NCBI RefSeq assembly: GCF_042683125.1
Contig: NZ_JBHUIY010000010.1
Coordinates: forward strand, 1-64,000
Direction: 5' to 3'
DNA: 64,000 nt
From: Phaeospirillum tilakii
GTDB lineage: Bacteria > Pseudomonadota > Alphaproteobacteria > Rhodospirillales > Magnetospirillaceae
The position numbers were made by a program, and so were the translations under genes. Below are positions 51,990-60,886 of this stretch, in pieces (within the stretch, counting starts at the first letter, position 1; each line of letters starts with the position of its first letter). Under the pieces are notes generated by a model. The model saw only the letters and a list, made by a program, of their open reading frames with translations, was not told where the DNA came from and did not search any database.

Positions 51990-54900
51990 TATTCCGCCGC
52001 CTCCTCCAGCGCCGGCCCGCCGTCGAGCGGCAGGCGGACGATGAATTCGGCCCCCTCGCCCGGGGTGCCGCCGGCCTCGATGGTGCCGCCATGCTTGACC
52101 GTCACCACGTCGCGGCAGATCGCCAGCCCCTGGCCGGTGCCCTTGCCGACCGGCTTGGTGGTGAAGAACGGGTCGAACAGCCGTTCGCGGATCGCGGGGG
52201 GAATGCCGGTGCCGCTGTCGGCGACGCGGATCTCGACCCAGCCGGCCTCGTGCCGGGTCGAAAGGCGGATCCGCCCCGGCAGCGGCTTGCCGGCCCCCTC
52301 GATCGCCTGGGCGGCATTGACGATCAGGTTGAGGAACACCTGGTTCATCTCGCCAGCATAGCACACCACCGGCGGTAGATCAGGGTCGAAGTCACGCTCG
52401 ATTTCGGCCACGTGCTTCCAGGTGTTGCGGCTGACGGTCAGGGTGCTTTCGAGGGCGCGGTTGAGGTCGGTCGCGGTCTTGGCGGTGGTGCCGGGGTGGG
52501 AGAATTCCTTCATCGACAGCACGATGCGGGCGATCTGGCCGACCCCGTCGAGCGATTCCGCCACCGCGTCGGGCAGTTCGCCCAGCAGGCGGGTGACGCG
52601 GACCTTGCCGGCGGTCTGCTCGAACCCGGCCGCCGCCTCGGCCAGTTCGGCCGGGGGGGCGGGCAGGGCGGCGGCGCTGGCGGCCAGGGTCCGCCCGGCC
52701 TCGATCACCCGGCCGAGCTTGCCCAGCGCCTCGGACAGATAGCGCAGATTGTCGCCGATATACTGGATCGGGGTGTTGATCTCGTGGGCGATGCCGGCGG
52801 CGAGCTGGCCGATGCTGGCCAGCCGGGCCGATTGCATCGTCTCGTGCTGGGCCAGCTTCAGCACCGCGATGTCGCGGAACGACACGATCACCGCCCGGCC
52901 CAGCGTTTCGTCGCTGAGCGGGGCCGAGGCATAGGCCACCGCCAGGGTGCGGCCGTTGGCGAGCAGGAAGCTCGCGTCGTTGTCGCAGGCCGGCGGGCCG
53001 CCCTCCAGCACCCGGGCGAAGGGCGAGGCGGCGAAGCCGACCTCGCCGTCGCGGGTGCGCAGATGCATCAGGTCGTCAAGGGCATAGCCCTCGATCTCGC
53101 CCCAATTGGCGCAGTCGAGCAGGGCGCGGGCCGACGGGTTGGCGAAGGCCAGCCGGCCGGCGCGATCGACCACCACCACCCCCTCGACCAGACTGTCGGT
53201 GATCCCCTTCAGCCGCTCGCGCGAGGCGCGCAGCGCCGCCTCGGTGCGGGTGCGGACCTCGGCGGCGCGGACCAGCTCGGCGGTGCGCTCGGCCACCTGC
53301 CGCTCCAGCTCCTTCTGCTGGTTGGCCAGGGTCCATTCATATTGCAGCCGGAGGGTGGCGTCGCGGAACAGCAGCACCGCCCCGGCGGCGCAGCCATGTT
53401 CGACGATCGGCCCGACGTAATAATCGATCGGCAGGTCCTGGCCGTCGCCGCGCAGCACGGTCTGGCCCTGGCCGCTCTGCTCGCTGCCGTCGCGGCAGGC
53501 GGCGAGGATCGCCGGGCCGGCAATGCCGATACTGCCGGCGAGGCCGATGCTGCCACCGAGGCCGGCGGGGCCGATGGTATCGGCGGTGCCGCCGGGGCTG
53601 CCCTGGCCGATCAGGTCGCCGAGCGGGCGGCCCTCCATCTCGTCGGCATCGTAGCCGAGCAGGCGGGCGGCGGCGGGATTGGCGAACATCACCCGCCCGG
53701 CCGAATCGAGGCCGAGGATCCCCTCGCCGGCGGCGTCGAGGATCAGGCCGTAGCGGCGGCGCAGCTGGTCGAGTTCGGCCTCGCGTCGCTTCAGTTCGGT
53801 GATGTTGATCCGCACCGAGATCACGCCGCCTTCGCGGGTGGCGAATTCGCGGCTCTGGAACCACTGGCCGTCGCTGGTCTGGACGATCACCGCCTCGCCG
53901 TTGGCCTCGCGGTGGCGGCGGATGCGGTCCTCCAGCCAGACCTCGAACCGCTGCGGCCCGATGTCGAACAGGCGCTGGTCATAGGCATAGGTGATCACGT
54001 CGCGGAAGGTGATGCCGCCGGCGGCCAGGGACGCATCGATCTTCAGCAGGTCGCGATAGGCGGCGTTGCTGATCACCAGCACGTCGTCGCGGTCATAGAC
54101 GGCGATGGCGTCGGCGAGGTTTTCCAGCGCATCGACCAGTTGCTGCTGGGCGCGCTGGGCGCGCGCCTCGGCCTGGGCCTCGCGGGTGATGTCGGCACCG
54201 ACGCCGCGATAGCCGTGGAAGGCGCCGTCCTGGCCGAACACCGGGGTGCCGCTGATCCGCACCGTGCGGAAATCCTTGCCGCCGGGCGGGCCGATATTGA
54301 GGGTCAGGTCGCGGAAGGCGGCGCGGGCGGCGATGTCGCGGCGGTGGGTTTCGGCCAGGACGGGATCCTCCTCGCCCAGGCCGAGATCGAACCAGCTGAG
54401 CCCGACCACCGCCGCCGGCTTGACCCCCAGCACCGAGGCGATCAGTTCCGAGGCGTAGGTCAGGCGGTATTCGGCGTCGGTTTCCCAGAACCAGTCCGAA
54501 GCCGAGGCGGCGAGATCGCGGAAGCGGCGTTCGCTGTCGCGCAGTTCGGCCTCGACCTCCTCGCGCCGCTGGATCGCCACCGTCAGCTCCTCGACCCGCC
54601 CGCGCACGGCATGGGCCATCGCGTTGAAGGCGGTGCCGAGCTGGCCGATCTCGTCCTCGCCCTCGGCCAGGGCGATCGAGGTGTAATCGCCGCGCGCCAC
54701 CGCTCCGCTGATGCGGGTGAACTGGTCGAAATGGCGGGTCAGCCAGATCCCGATCGCGGTCAGTAGCGCCACCGACAGCAGCAGGGCCCCGCCCGAGATC
54801 GCCAGCCCCTGGATCAATTGGGTATGCAGCGCCGCCACCTGCGGGGCGAGGTCGAGCCCGAACTGCAACCGTCCCAGATCCTGGCCGAGCAGCCCGATCG

Positions 54901-55297
54901 GGGCGGCGACGTCGAAGCGGTGGACGTTGGGCTCCTTCTCGACGAAGGACAGCACCCGGTCGGGGGCGGGCAGGGCGCGGTCGGGCGGCCAGCCGCTGAT
55001 CGCGACGATGCGGCCGCGATTGTCGCTGACGGCGAGATAGGCCAGGGCGTCGGCGACCAGACTCTCGTCGAGGATCGCCTGGACGGTGGCGTGGTCGCGC
55101 TGGGCCAGCGGGGTGATCAGCGCCGCCTGGAGCACCGGCACCAACTGGCGGGCCTGGCTTTCCGCCTGGGTCTGGAGACTGTCGCTCAGCACCCTCAGCC
55201 CGCTGCCGACCAGCAGGGCCAGCATCGCCACCTCGACCAGCACCGCCGCCAGCAACAGCCGGGCCCGCACCGTCCGCAGCAGCGACGGGGCGGTCAT
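51989..55297 (-). CDS. Multi-PAS membrane sensor histidine kinase
   Basis: The 1102-residue hybrid-less kinase has TM1 (LLLAAVLVEVAMLALLVGSGL), a periplasmic sensor of about 120 residues, TM2 (GLAISGGALLLSVALLTAIGI) and HAMP. PAS domains follow with WFWETDAEYRLTYASELIASVLG, DAIAVYDRDDVLVISNAAY, EGILGLDSAGRVMFANPAAARLLG and EGVVVVDRAGRLAFANPSARALL, then the H-box GQLAAGIAHEINTPIQYIGD. The ATPase part has NQVFLNLIVNAAQAIEGAG and GKGTGQGLAICRDVVTVKHGG. A Gly/Ile/Ala repeat insert (GGSIGLAGSIGIAGPAIL) sits in the third PAS. ATG 55297 overlaps the PhnD-like gene stop. Start and length are secure. Confidence 0.9.
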   Translation of the reverse strand: MTAPSLLRTVRARLLLAAVLVEVAMLALLVGSGLRVLSDSLQTQAESQARQLVPVLQAALITPLAQRDHATVQAILDESLVADALAYLAVSDNRGRIVAISGWPPDRALPAPDRVLSFVEKEPNVHRFDVAAPIGLLGQDLGRLQFGLDLAPQVAALHTQLIQGLAISGGALLLSVALLTAIGIWLTRHFDQFTRISGAVARGDYTSIALAEGEDEIGQLGTAFNAMAHAVRGRVEELTVAIQRREEVEAELRDSERRFRDLAASASDWFWETDAEYRLTYASELIASVLGVKPAAVVGLSWFDLGLGEEDPVLAETHRRDIAARAAFRDLTLNIGPPGGKDFRTVRISGTPVFGQDGAFHGYRGVGADITREAQAEARAQRAQQQLVDALENLADAIAVYDRDDVLVISNAAYRDLLKIDASLAAGGITFRDVITYAYDQRLFDIGPQRFEVWLEDRIRRHREANGEAVIVQTSDGQWFQSREFATREGGVISVRINITELKRREAELDQLRRRYGLILDAAGEGILGLDSAGRVMFANPAAARLLGYDADEMEGRPLGDLIGQGSPGGTADTIGPAGLGGSIGLAGSIGIAGPAILAACRDGSEQSGQGQTVLRGDGQDLPIDYYVGPIVEHGCAAGAVLLFRDATLRLQYEWTLANQQKELERQVAERTAELVRAAEVRTRTEAALRASRERLKGITDSLVEGVVVVDRAGRLAFANPSARALLDCANWGEIEGYALDDLMHLRTRDGEVGFAASPFARVLEGGPPACDNDASFLLANGRTLAVAYASAPLSDETLGRAVIVSFRDIAVLKLAQHETMQSARLASIGQLAAGIAHEINTPIQYIGDNLRYLSEALGKLGRVIEAGRTLAASAAALPAPPAELAEAAAGFEQTAGKVRVTRLLGELPDAVAESLDGVGQIARIVLSMKEFSHPGTTAKTATDLNRALESTLTVSRNTWKHVAEIERDFDPDLPPVVCYAGEMNQVFLNLIVNAAQAIEGAGKPLPGRIRLSTRHEAGWVEIRVADSGTGIPPAIRERLFDPFFTTKPVGKGTGQGLAICRDVVTVKHGGTIEAGGTPGEGAEFIVRLPLDGGPALEEAAE

Positions 55298-56133
55298 GGC
55301 GTCCTCTGGCTTTCGAGGATGGCCCGCACCTCGCGGGCGAAGGGTTCGAGCGCGCTCAGCTCCTCCGGCCGCACGGCGCGGTAGCCGCCCAGCGCGGTGG
55401 TCTCGAAATAACGCTGCCCGGCCGGGCTGGCGGCGAAGGTGTCGAGGGCGGCGTCGATCGCCGGACGTTGCCCCGCCAGCCGCCGGTTGAGCAGATAGAC
55501 CCGCCCCAGCATCGGCTCGGACCGGACCAGGAAGCGCAGCCGCGCCTGCACGTCGGGATTGAGGGAAAGGAAATTGGCGGTGGAAAGCAGCCCGGCGGCG
55601 GCGTCGCCGGCCAGCACCAGCTGGGCGACGCTGTCGGCGGCGCTGACATAGCGGACGTCGGCGGCGACGTGGTGGGCGTTCAGCCAGTGCAGGCCCCATT
55701 GCGTCACCAGCGAGGTCGGGCTGAGCCCGATCACCCGGCTGCCGTCGAGCGCCTCGGGACCGCTGGCGGCGGAGTCGCGCGGCACCACCACCACGGCACG
55801 GAATTCGGCGGCATAGGTGCGAATCGGCAGATAGCCGGCATCGACCCGCAGCAACTGGGCCTGATGGCCGGTGGTGATGGCGAGGTCGTATTCCTGGGCC
55901 AGGGCGCGGCGGACGAAGGTGGTGAAATCGGGCGCGGTGATCACCTCGACCGGGCGGCCCAGCGCCTGTTCGAGATGCTCGCGCAGCGGCTGGTACAGTT
56001 CGAGCACGAAGCGGGCGCTGGTGTGCGGCACCACCCCGATCCGCAGCGGCTGATCCTCGGCGCGCGCCGGCCCCGCCGTCAGGACCGCGAGCGCCAGCCC
56101 GAGCAGCCCCGTGATCGCCTCGCGTCGTCTCAT
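55294..56133 (-). CDS. PhnD-like periplasmic substrate-binding protein
   Basis: The 279-residue secreted protein has a signal peptide ITGLLGLALAVLTAGPARAED. PLRIGVVPHTSARFVLELYQPLREHLEQ and ITAPDFTTFVRRALAQEYDLAITTGH follow, the fold of phosphonate/phosphite-binding PhnD proteins. There are no ABC permease or ATPase genes nearby. Instead the stop overlaps the kinase start, so it probably acts as a soluble sensor passing ligand status to the kinase. ATG 56133 follows GGAGGCGGGCG. Confidence 0.88.
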   Translation of the reverse strand: MRRREAITGLLGLALAVLTAGPARAEDQPLRIGVVPHTSARFVLELYQPLREHLEQALGRPVEVITAPDFTTFVRRALAQEYDLAITTGHQAQLLRVDAGYLPIRTYAAEFRAVVVVPRDSAASGPEALDGSRVIGLSPTSLVTQWGLHWLNAHHVAADVRYVSAADSVAQLVLAGDAAAGLLSTANFLSLNPDVQARLRFLVRSEPMLGRVYLLNRRLAGQRPAIDAALDTFAASPAGQRYFETTALGGYRAVRPEELSALEPFAREVRAILESQRTP

Positions 56134-56146
56134 CGCCCGCCTCCGT

Positions 56147-56827
56147 TCACCGATCTTCACTAAAGATATAGCGCAATTCATCGAGACTTCTATCCATAAC
56201 GTATGGGACGGCATTGGCGAAGGTGTCGAGAATGATCAGGCCGTTGACCAGGGCATCGCGCGACAGGCCGGCGCGCAGGCGCCGGGCCATCCCGGCATTG
56301 ACCTGGACCACCCCGGCGACGCGGTCGCGCAGGCCGTCGAGGGTGGCCGGCTCGCCTTGCATCAGCCGGCCGAGCAGATGGGTGGCGAACAGCCGGACCA
56401 GGGTTTCCTCCTCGCTGGCGAAGGGGAGATGGAGGCGGGCCATCGGCCGGAAGAAGGCCAGCAGCGGACAGCCGCAGGTGGCCCCGACCAGCCCGATCAG
56501 CGAGGCGGTGCCTTCCTGGAGGGCGCCCTTGGCAATCATGGTGCGGCGGGGGGTGACCACCTCGACCACGGTGATCTCGTAGGAATAGAACTGGGTGAAA
56601 TGCGGCACCAGCGGCGCCAGCGCCCGGGCGAACGGACAAAGCGGGCTGGCGGCCGGATCGAGCGGGCAGCCGGCGCAGCGGCTGAATTCCAGCGCGGTCC
56701 AGGGCGGCGGGGAAAAGTCCGGCGGGTCGAGCAGATCGAATTCCGGCGAGAACCGTAACCGCACCGTCTCGCCGCCGCCGCTGGCGAAGTGGAAATGATA
56801 GGCGATCTCGCTCGGTTCGGTCGTCAT
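56147..56827 (-). CDS. Conserved hypothetical protein with Cys-rich motif (DUF6901-like)
   Basis: The 226-residue cytosolic protein has a beta-rich N-terminus. A conserved cluster CAGCPLDPAASPLCPFARAL, then EVVTPRRTMIAKGALQEG, GATCGCPLLAFFRPMARLHL and PFASEEETLVRLFATHLL follow. This pattern is that of a proteobacterial conserved family I recall as DUF6901, with no known biochemical role. The CxxC...C and CGC motifs may bind metal or be redox-active. It is the first gene of the operon, 13 nt ahead of the PhnD-like gene, so it may modulate the sensor pathway. Confidence 0.72.
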   Translation of the reverse strand: MTTEPSEIAYHFHFASGGGETVRLRFSPEFDLLDPPDFSPPPWTALEFSRCAGCPLDPAASPLCPFARALAPLVPHFTQFYSYEITVVEVVTPRRTMIAKGALQEGTASLIGLVGATCGCPLLAFFRPMARLHLPFASEEETLVRLFATHLLGRLMQGEPATLDGLRDRVAGVVQVNAGMARRLRAGLSRDALVNGLIILDTFANAVPYVMDRSLDELRYIFSEDR

Positions 56828-57518
56828 CTTACCCGCTCTGGCCGGAGGAGGGCACGACAGAAGTATTGCATATCCGTGCCGGGTTAGACTACCTGGACGT
56901 TGGCGCGAACCATGCGGGCCGGCCGGCGGAGGCCGAACAAGCTTTTGAACGGAAATGGGATTTTGGGGCGGCGACGCCTGAGCCCGCCCGGCCCATGACC
57001 TGCCCCGTTGGGTCGGTGGATGAAGCCCGCCCTGCGCGCCGCCCGTGGTGACGGCGTCTAACTTCGGTCTTGTCAGGGCAGGTATAAGGGCATAATCTGA
57101 CGCGCGTAAATAGCGGCAAGATACGTTACCGTTAATGGCCGTGCCCGATGCCGCTTTCGGATGTCGTGCTTAAGCAACGCAACCAAATCAGTAAAATTTT
57201 TAGTTTGAGTTGTTTTAATTTTATTGGATGAGACTTGTTCCATCTAATATGGATCGCCTTACGTAACTTACTACTTTTGGTATATTTATCGCCGGATCGG
57301 TTCGCGTTAAATCGGCAGCCGCTGGATTTTCAATATGGGTCCGAAAGACGGACGGCTCTTGTCGGGGGCCTGGGGGGCCTTTCCTTGCCCTTCGCGCGGC
57401 ACGCCCCCGCGCCCAACCATCAATGGGTTCCAAGGGCCTTGCGGCCCTTGGCGGGGGTGGGCGGAGCCCACATCACCCGACAACCGAGATGAGACGGCTT
57501 GACGGAGAATGATTTCGG
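56828..57518. other. Long intergenic region: AT-rich segment plus repeat A8
   Basis: The first 230 bp are GC-rich and mostly lack convincing ORFs. Positions 57160-57330 are strongly AT-rich with T-runs (for example AAAATTTTTAG), likely promoter DNA. A8 fills 57379-57478. I see no RNA gene. Confidence 0.5.
57379..57478 (-). repeat. Intergenic repeat A8
   Basis: TTTCCTTGCCCTTCGCGCGGC, CGCGCCCAACCATCAATGGG, hairpin CCAAGGGCC-TTGC-GGCCCTTGG and hairpin GTGGGC-GGA-GCCCAC. The element lacks the AAGCTGAAAGG block of others, so it has an internal deletion. It ends about 40 nt before the GGDEF-EAL start. Confidence 0.75.
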
Positions 57519-60500
57519 ATGGGGGGGATGGCATCTTCCGGACGGGTCCATCGACTGGGTTCAGCGATTTTCCGTCGCCTGAAGCAACGGCTGCCCCTGC
57601 CGGTGGCGGCGGTGGTGATGGTCGATCTGTTTCTACTGGGTGTCCTTACTTTCTCGCTGGTGACGGGGTATCAGCGTGATTATGACAAGACCGTCGCCGC
57701 CCTGGACAATCTGTCGCGTTCGATGGATGACACTCTGACCCGACGGGCCGACAAGATCGATCTGACCCTGCGGACCGCCGTTGACGAAGCCGAGCGCGAA
57801 CTGGCGTCCGGTGGACTCGACCGGGCGACCCTTGACGCCTTCGGCGCCCGTCTTGACGAGCGGGTCCCCGAGGCGCTCGGGCTGGCGGTGTGGGACGCGC
57901 GGGGACAGCTCGTTCATGCCTCCCCCAAAGCGCGCGTCAACACCTTCAACGTCTCGAATCGCGAATTCTTCACCCGCCAGCGCGACGAACCGACGCTCGG
58001 GCTGTTCATTTCCGCGCCGTTCCAGGGGCGGATGTGGCCCAACCCGATCATCGTCCTGTCGCGTCGCTATCAGGCCCCTGACGGATCTTTCGCCGGGATC
58101 GTCAGCCACGCGGTGTCCGTCGATTCCCTGTCCTCGATCCTGTTCTCCGCCGAAGCCCTGGGGCCCGGGACTTCGGTGACGTTATGGGACCGCAAACTGG
58201 GGATGGTCAGCCAGTACACCCAGAGCCGGTTTCGTCTTGAAACGGGGACCAGGGCGTCGCCCCAACTGGCGGCGCTGATCGAACGCGATGCCGCGCCAAC
58301 GGTTTACCATCATGTCCGGGCGGATTTCGGTCATGCGGAGCGGATCGCTTTTTTCCGCAAGGTCGGCAGTTGGCCCTTGTACCTGTCGCTGGGGGTGTTT
58401 CGAGACGACGCGCTGGCCAAATGGCGCCGGGAGGCGTTGACCCTGGGCGGCCTCGGCGTCCTGTTTCTGGCCGCGTCGATCTGGGGCCTCGTCCTCTACA
58501 TGCGGTATCTCAACGCGCTGCGGGCGAGCGAACAGCGTTACAAGGGCCTGTTCGACCACATGCAGGTCGGGCTGTCGTTGCGGGAGGCCGTGTTCGACGA
58601 AGGGGGACGGCCGGTCGATTTCCGCTTCCTGGCCGCGAACGACGCCTATCTCCGCCTCTGCAAATTGTCTCAGGAGCAGGTCGTCGGCCGAACCTTGCGG
58701 GAGGTCTTCCCGTATCCGGAAGGCCGCCTGCCCGACTGGACCGCGGCATACGACCACGTCGTCATCAGCGGCGAGCCGGCCCATTTCGAGGCCTATGCCG
58801 AGCTGTCCGGACAGTGGCTGGATATCGTTGCCTACCGGACCGAACCGGGCCGGATCGCGGTCCTCTCGATCGACATCAGCGATCACAAGGCCGCCGAGGA
58901 CCGGGCCCGGCGCCTCTCCCGGCTCTACGCCGCGCTCAGTCAATGCAATCAGGCCATCGTCCACAGCGCCAATCAGGAAGACCTGTTTCCGCAGGTGTGT
59001 CACGCCGCCGTTGAATTCGGCGGGATGACCGCCGCCTGGATCGGCTGGATCGACCAGGAAGCCCAATGCGTCAAGCCGGCGGCCACCTACGGGATCGGTC
59101 CGGCGGATCTGGAACAATTGCAGGTGTCGATCGCCGAATCCGGTCATTTCGGCCAAGGCCCGACCGGTTGCGCCATTCGGTTGGACCGGCCGGTCTGGTC
59201 CGACGACATCGTTCGCGACGGCGGCTTCGATCCCCGGTGGTGGGAGTGGCCAACCGGGATGGGGGTCGCGTCGGCGGCCGCTCTTCCCCTGCACCGGAGA
59301 GGGAACGTCGTCGGCAACCTGACCCTTTATTGCGATACCCCCAACGCCTTCGATAACGAAGCCAGGAAACTGATGGCGGAAATGGCGTCCGACATCAGTT
59401 TCGCCCTGGACAACTTTGCCCGGGAAGCCGAACGCCGACAAAGCGAGGCCCGGATCAACGATTTGGCTTTCTTCGATCAACTGACCGGGCTGGCCAATCG
59501 GGCCTTGCTGATCGACCATCTCAAACAGGCGATCGCGGGGTGCCTGCGCAGCGAAACGTTCAATGCCCTGTTCTTCATCGACCTCGACAACTTCAAGACC
59601 ATCAACGACACCCTCGGCCATGACCGGGGCGATCTGCTGTTGCAGCAGGTCGCCCAGCGTCTGTCCTCGGTCGTCCGGGCGGTCGATACGCTCGCCCGCT
59701 TCGGCGGGGATGAATTCGTGCTGCTGGTGCAGGGGCTGTCCCGCGACGAAACCGAGGCGGCCGCCGATGCCGAGACGGTCTGCGGGAAGATTCTGGCCGC
59801 GCTCGACCGGCCTCTCCAACTCGACGATGCCTTCTACCGCTGCACCGCGAGCATCGGGGTGACCCTGTTCGGAAATCGGGTTCACTCCGTCGATGACCTG
59901 CTGAAGCAAGCCGACATGGCCATGTACAAGGCCAAGGGAGCCGGCCGGAACAACGCCCGCTTCTTCGATCCCGTCATGCAGTCGATCATCCTGAACCGCC
60001 TTGCCCTGGAACGGGATCTGGCCGAGGCGATCCGGCTCGAACAATTCACGCTGCATTACCAGCCGCAGATTTTTGGGACCGATCGGGTGGTTGGCGCCGA
60101 GGCGCTGATCCGCTGGCCGCATCCCACCCGGGGGATGGTTTCGCCCGCCGACTTCATCCCGCTGGCGGAGGAAAATGGTCAGATCCTGGCGATCGGCGAA
60201 TGGGTGCTGAAGACGGCGTGCGCGCAACTGATCGCCTGGGCCGGCCGGCCCGAATTTGCCGATCTGTCGATCGCGGTCAATGTCAGCGCCCGCCAGTTCC
60301 GCGAACCAAACTTTGTCGAAACCGTCGTAAAAACCGTAAATGAAACGGGCGTCAATCCGAGAATGTTGAAGCTGGAGCTGACGGAAAGCCTGATGGTTGT
60401 CAGTGTTCAGGAGGTGATCGAAAAAATGACCCTCCTCAGGGAACGGGGGCTTCGCTTTTCCCTGGATGATTTCGGCACGGGATATTCCTCGATGGCCTAT

Positions 60501-60872
60501 TTGAAGCGTCTGCCCCTGGAGCAGTTGAAGATCGATCAATCCTTCATCCGCGATCTGCTGACCGACCCGAACGACGCGGCCATCGCCCGAGCCATCGTGG
60601 ATTTGGCGCACAGCCTGGGGCTGGAGGTCATCGCCGAGGGGGTCGAAACCCAGGAACAGCAGGATTTCCTGATCGGGCTCGGCTGCTACATGTTCCAGGG
60701 CTATCTGTTCAGCCGCCCGCTGACGGCGGACGCGTTCGAAGCCTTCGTCCTTGGCCGCTTTTTCGCCGGCGTTTCCCCCGGCGGCGAGGACAGCCCCCGG
60801 TTCCTGTCGGGCGAAACGACGGACGAGAGGAGAAGTCCCCTGATCGCAGCCATGCGGGATTCTGGGGGGTGA
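57519..60872 (+). CDS. Membrane diguanylate cyclase/phosphodiesterase with Cache, PAS, GAF, GGDEF and EAL domains
   Basis: The 1117-residue protein turns c-di-GMP over at the membrane. TM1 is AAVVMVDLFLLGVLTFSLVTG, followed by a periplasmic Cache domain with SNREFFTRQRDEPTLGLFIS and TM2 (LGGLGVLFLAASIWGLVLYM). PAS, then GAF (MTAAWIGWIDQEAQCVKPAA) follow. GGDEF is intact (ARFGGDEFVLL, about residue 728). EAL is intact: VGAEALIRWPHP, NVSARQF, KLELTESLMV and DDFGTGYSSMAYLKRLPLEQ. Both activities are possible, with direction set by sensing. An alternative ATG is at 57528. Confidence 0.92.
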   Translation: MGGMASSGRVHRLGSAIFRRLKQRLPLPVAAVVMVDLFLLGVLTFSLVTGYQRDYDKTVAALDNLSRSMDDTLTRRADKIDLTLRTAVDEAERELASGGLDRATLDAFGARLDERVPEALGLAVWDARGQLVHASPKARVNTFNVSNREFFTRQRDEPTLGLFISAPFQGRMWPNPIIVLSRRYQAPDGSFAGIVSHAVSVDSLSSILFSAEALGPGTSVTLWDRKLGMVSQYTQSRFRLETGTRASPQLAALIERDAAPTVYHHVRADFGHAERIAFFRKVGSWPLYLSLGVFRDDALAKWRREALTLGGLGVLFLAASIWGLVLYMRYLNALRASEQRYKGLFDHMQVGLSLREAVFDEGGRPVDFRFLAANDAYLRLCKLSQEQVVGRTLREVFPYPEGRLPDWTAAYDHVVISGEPAHFEAYAELSGQWLDIVAYRTEPGRIAVLSIDISDHKAAEDRARRLSRLYAALSQCNQAIVHSANQEDLFPQVCHAAVEFGGMTAAWIGWIDQEAQCVKPAATYGIGPADLEQLQVSIAESGHFGQGPTGCAIRLDRPVWSDDIVRDGGFDPRWWEWPTGMGVASAAALPLHRRGNVVGNLTLYCDTPNAFDNEARKLMAEMASDISFALDNFAREAERRQSEARINDLAFFDQLTGLANRALLIDHLKQAIAGCLRSETFNALFFIDLDNFKTINDTLGHDRGDLLLQQVAQRLSSVVRAVDTLARFGGDEFVLLVQGLSRDETEAAADAETVCGKILAALDRPLQLDDAFYRCTASIGVTLFGNRVHSVDDLLKQADMAMYKAKGAGRNNARFFDPVMQSIILNRLALERDLAEAIRLEQFTLHYQPQIFGTDRVVGAEALIRWPHPTRGMVSPADFIPLAEENGQILAIGEWVLKTACAQLIAWAGRPEFADLSIAVNVSARQFREPNFVETVVKTVNETGVNPRMLKLELTESLMVVSVQEVIEKMTLLRERGLRFSLDDFGTGYSSMAYLKRLPLEQLKIDQSFIRDLLTDPNDAAIARAIVDLAHSLGLEVIAEGVETQEQQDFLIGLGCYMFQGYLFSRPLTADAFEAFVLGRFFAGVSPGGEDSPRFLSGETTDERRSPLIAAMRDSGG

Positions 60873-60886
60873 ACCCCGGCGGTGTC

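Noticed and set aside
56828..57518. Small ORFs at 56866-57051 and 57235-57492
   Set aside because: Composition is not gene-like, no ribosome-binding site is present, and the second runs through repeat A8.
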